From contig JANTQA010000045.1 in the NCBI GenBank assembly GCA_027625915.1, positions 3,472,001 through 3,536,000 of the forward strand: DNA of 64,000 bases, read 5' to 3'. The DNA comes from Anaeramoeba flamelloides (lineage: Eukaryota > Metamonada > Anaeramoebidae). Position numbers and translations under genes: made by a program. This document shows positions 63,701 to 64,000 of this stretch, piece after piece; position 1 is the first letter of the stretch; every line of letters begins with the position of its first letter. A model generated the notes under the pieces. It was given only the letters and a program-made list of their open reading frames with translations, did no database searches and was not told the origin of the DNA.

Positions 63701-64000
63701 TTTTCATTGGCCTTTTTTTAAAAATTAAAATCCCATTACCAATGGATGGCTTTCTAATATCCAATAATAATTCTTTTTCATATGTTATTCCATCAATTAT
63801 TTGAGTTACACTAATAATACCCTTTCTACAATATTTTATTGGAATAAACAGTTCCTCAAACTCTTTTAGTTTTGATAAAAATTTTTGCTTTTTTTTGAAA
63901 TGAAAATAAATTAAAATGGGATAATTAGTTTTGTTTAAAATTTTGATCGGTGAACTAATAATTAGTCTTTTACTTCCTTCGATCATTTCAATTCTACATA
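60765..64000 (-). CDS. VPS13-type lipid-transfer protein, C-terminal part
   Basis: C-terminal 1,073 or more residues of a VPS13-family bridge-like lipid transporter; the frame stays open to the window edge, so the N-terminal lipid-channel part lies outside. Repeats of the VPS13 adaptor-binding region are seen: ISSPIKILNKTNYPILIYF, LLPFITFQNLLPAKARYTLI, ISIYCKYWIINKTSYQLFYK, FKWSSGFYLNK and YPLYRLNNESG...VPFYWLEPTLPRKLQIAL. They are followed by the C-terminal module (YFEKFEISPISIDLNL) and the PH-like end with RVRFPRYF (952-959) and IIIPYNHQLSLGNYLL. The region between these, where other VPS13 proteins carry the glycine-rich ATG2-C-like helices, is nearly absent. Low-complexity insertions include NDNDNDND near residue 845 and basic linkers. 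No intron is evident over 3.2 kb. Confidence 0.88.
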   Translation of the reverse strand, partial: CRIEMIEGSKRLIISSPIKILNKTNYPILIYFHFKKKQKFLSKLKEFEELFIPIKYCRKGIISVTQIIDGITYEKELLLDIRKPSIGNGILIFKKRPMKNKQNMNDSKKIKQSKIIVSGESIDGFYYYKLLPFITFQNLLPAKARYTLIPKRLVSFQFTLESGEEKQIPEFPENIQTELNLIIENGKTPFFSKYKGNEKIFLKLNQEKNKTIIQPIIMYDSFGKKLQLQQTIRKNNNGSWLISIYCKYWIINKTSYQLFYKNSKVNNLFAGQIEENKQNKNIKKERGLKEENKNDIFLFSDKSLQIKINGAKKFSNSVKLESLLSKKIFYIQDEKPYHYELALNVKSGPGKFHPIKIWEISSRTWITNQTKLILIVRQSFNVLNKESSDNNYVSGDEIRINPGETMPFYRWNINADPKILSINFINDNKKDKSDYKNGLGVTGEGERGKRGASQTKKGNENDKKSNNKYLFKWSSGFYLNKIGEEIVTLSSAHNNNDDDDDEQKFYPRIHIYNENNHNFVIIKPENLKYPLYRLNNESGYTFTLNQYQTKQKIILQPNQRVPFYWLEPTLPRKLQIALNRKNLEKKTIKIDTLGKNNEIDFSNNSCIIHYNIDSNGPTKIITFQEKIKGKSKSKSNQLKGVEQNEKEKNNKKEKKIFEFKLAFPKIGISTINIKPSEVFFVYIQDLQILLTNTTKNQYINGNIRHIQIDNQLLNANKVNILLQKEVLKKSKKKIKKKNKKQNDQNKISSIFSFNLIRNYQFENLDFYKLIQFNLQPIFLRLEKTVMKQFNSLIQNSKISKKIRSNIDKIKINLNELNKPNSFINHLSKSGDGNGSGDDNDNDDNDNDNDNDNDGGKDKEKMIRYFEKFEISPISIDLNLQNITTIFPQLGLNSFSGTVKLNKYVNQNSLLNLNFLKNEMKHFYTSKLIQAIGKAVLENFSSRKISKIFNSNAVEYRVRFPRYFENRKIIIPYNHQLSLGNYLLRKLNHHNDICLNLSLLNDQKSYILVSNSHLFRIEKNSNNYVPKVSEKFKINIIKGLKIINEGVLVKVIDTWLSLKTNSIDESLKLIEKINQYIM

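Overview
The window is very AT-rich nuclear DNA from a microbial eukaryote. The evidence is spliceosomal genes with GT-AG introns, homopolymer and microsatellite tracts, proteins full of poly-N, EKE and RG repeats, one 5S rRNA gene and many small transposons. All confident stop codons are TAA, so the code looks standard. The style (low-complexity EKE/RG/N tracts, long introns packed with repeats) recalls free-living amoeboid or metamonad protists such as Anaeramoeba, but that placement is inference and weak.

From left to right the host genes are: the 3' half of an ESCRT-III SNF7/CHMP4 gene (561-1411, +); a small alpha/beta serine hydrolase of the RBBP9/YdeN type (3533-4198, -); V-ATPase subunit B (9084-11212, +, three exons); an EF-hand protein ending in a CaaX prenylation box (14790-22362, +, at least three exons with introns of 4.0 and 2.9 kb); a 5S rRNA gene (26592-26712, -); a cyclin T/K-type transcriptional cyclin (29452-34004, +, three exons) with a long RG/EKE tail; a broken or mis-sequenced two-transmembrane protein (36192-36894, -); a NuSAP-like SAP-motif protein (41404-43212, +); a SIN3 co-repressor (44447-54733, -, three exons with a 5.5-kb intron); and the C-terminal part of a VPS13-type lipid-transfer protein (60765-64000, -, running off the window). 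Genes are unrelated in function (membrane remodelling and organelle acidification; transcription and chromatin; spindle) and there is no sign of operons.

The space between and inside the genes is mostly transposon debris. Families seen in more than one copy include a 1.35-kb TTAA-flanked element with GGG...CCC ends (6506-7890, 38220-39572, 55630-56463, plus a fragment at 20180-21190), a 1.27-kb element without clear terminal repeats (25305-26580, 45881-47161, 50333-51602), a degenerate LINE-type retrotransposon (56822-58500, with pieces at 1925-2155, 49480-50332 and 51640-52020), a family with 10-bp AGTGCCGT-type repeats, and several short interspersed repeats. There are also small terminal-inverted-repeat elements, most of them single copies here. 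The long introns of SIN3 and of the EF-hand gene act as transposon sinks.

The observations most worth a second look are a shared sense-oriented TTATAAC module just upstream of the last exon in both the cyclin and SIN3 genes, a protist NuSAP homologue, the prenylated EF-hand protein, a VPS13 lacking the middle of its C-terminal helical region, a short SIN3, and a transposon hairpin that seems to covary between copies. Exon joins were inferred by eye from splice signals, reading phase and family similarity; no search was run.
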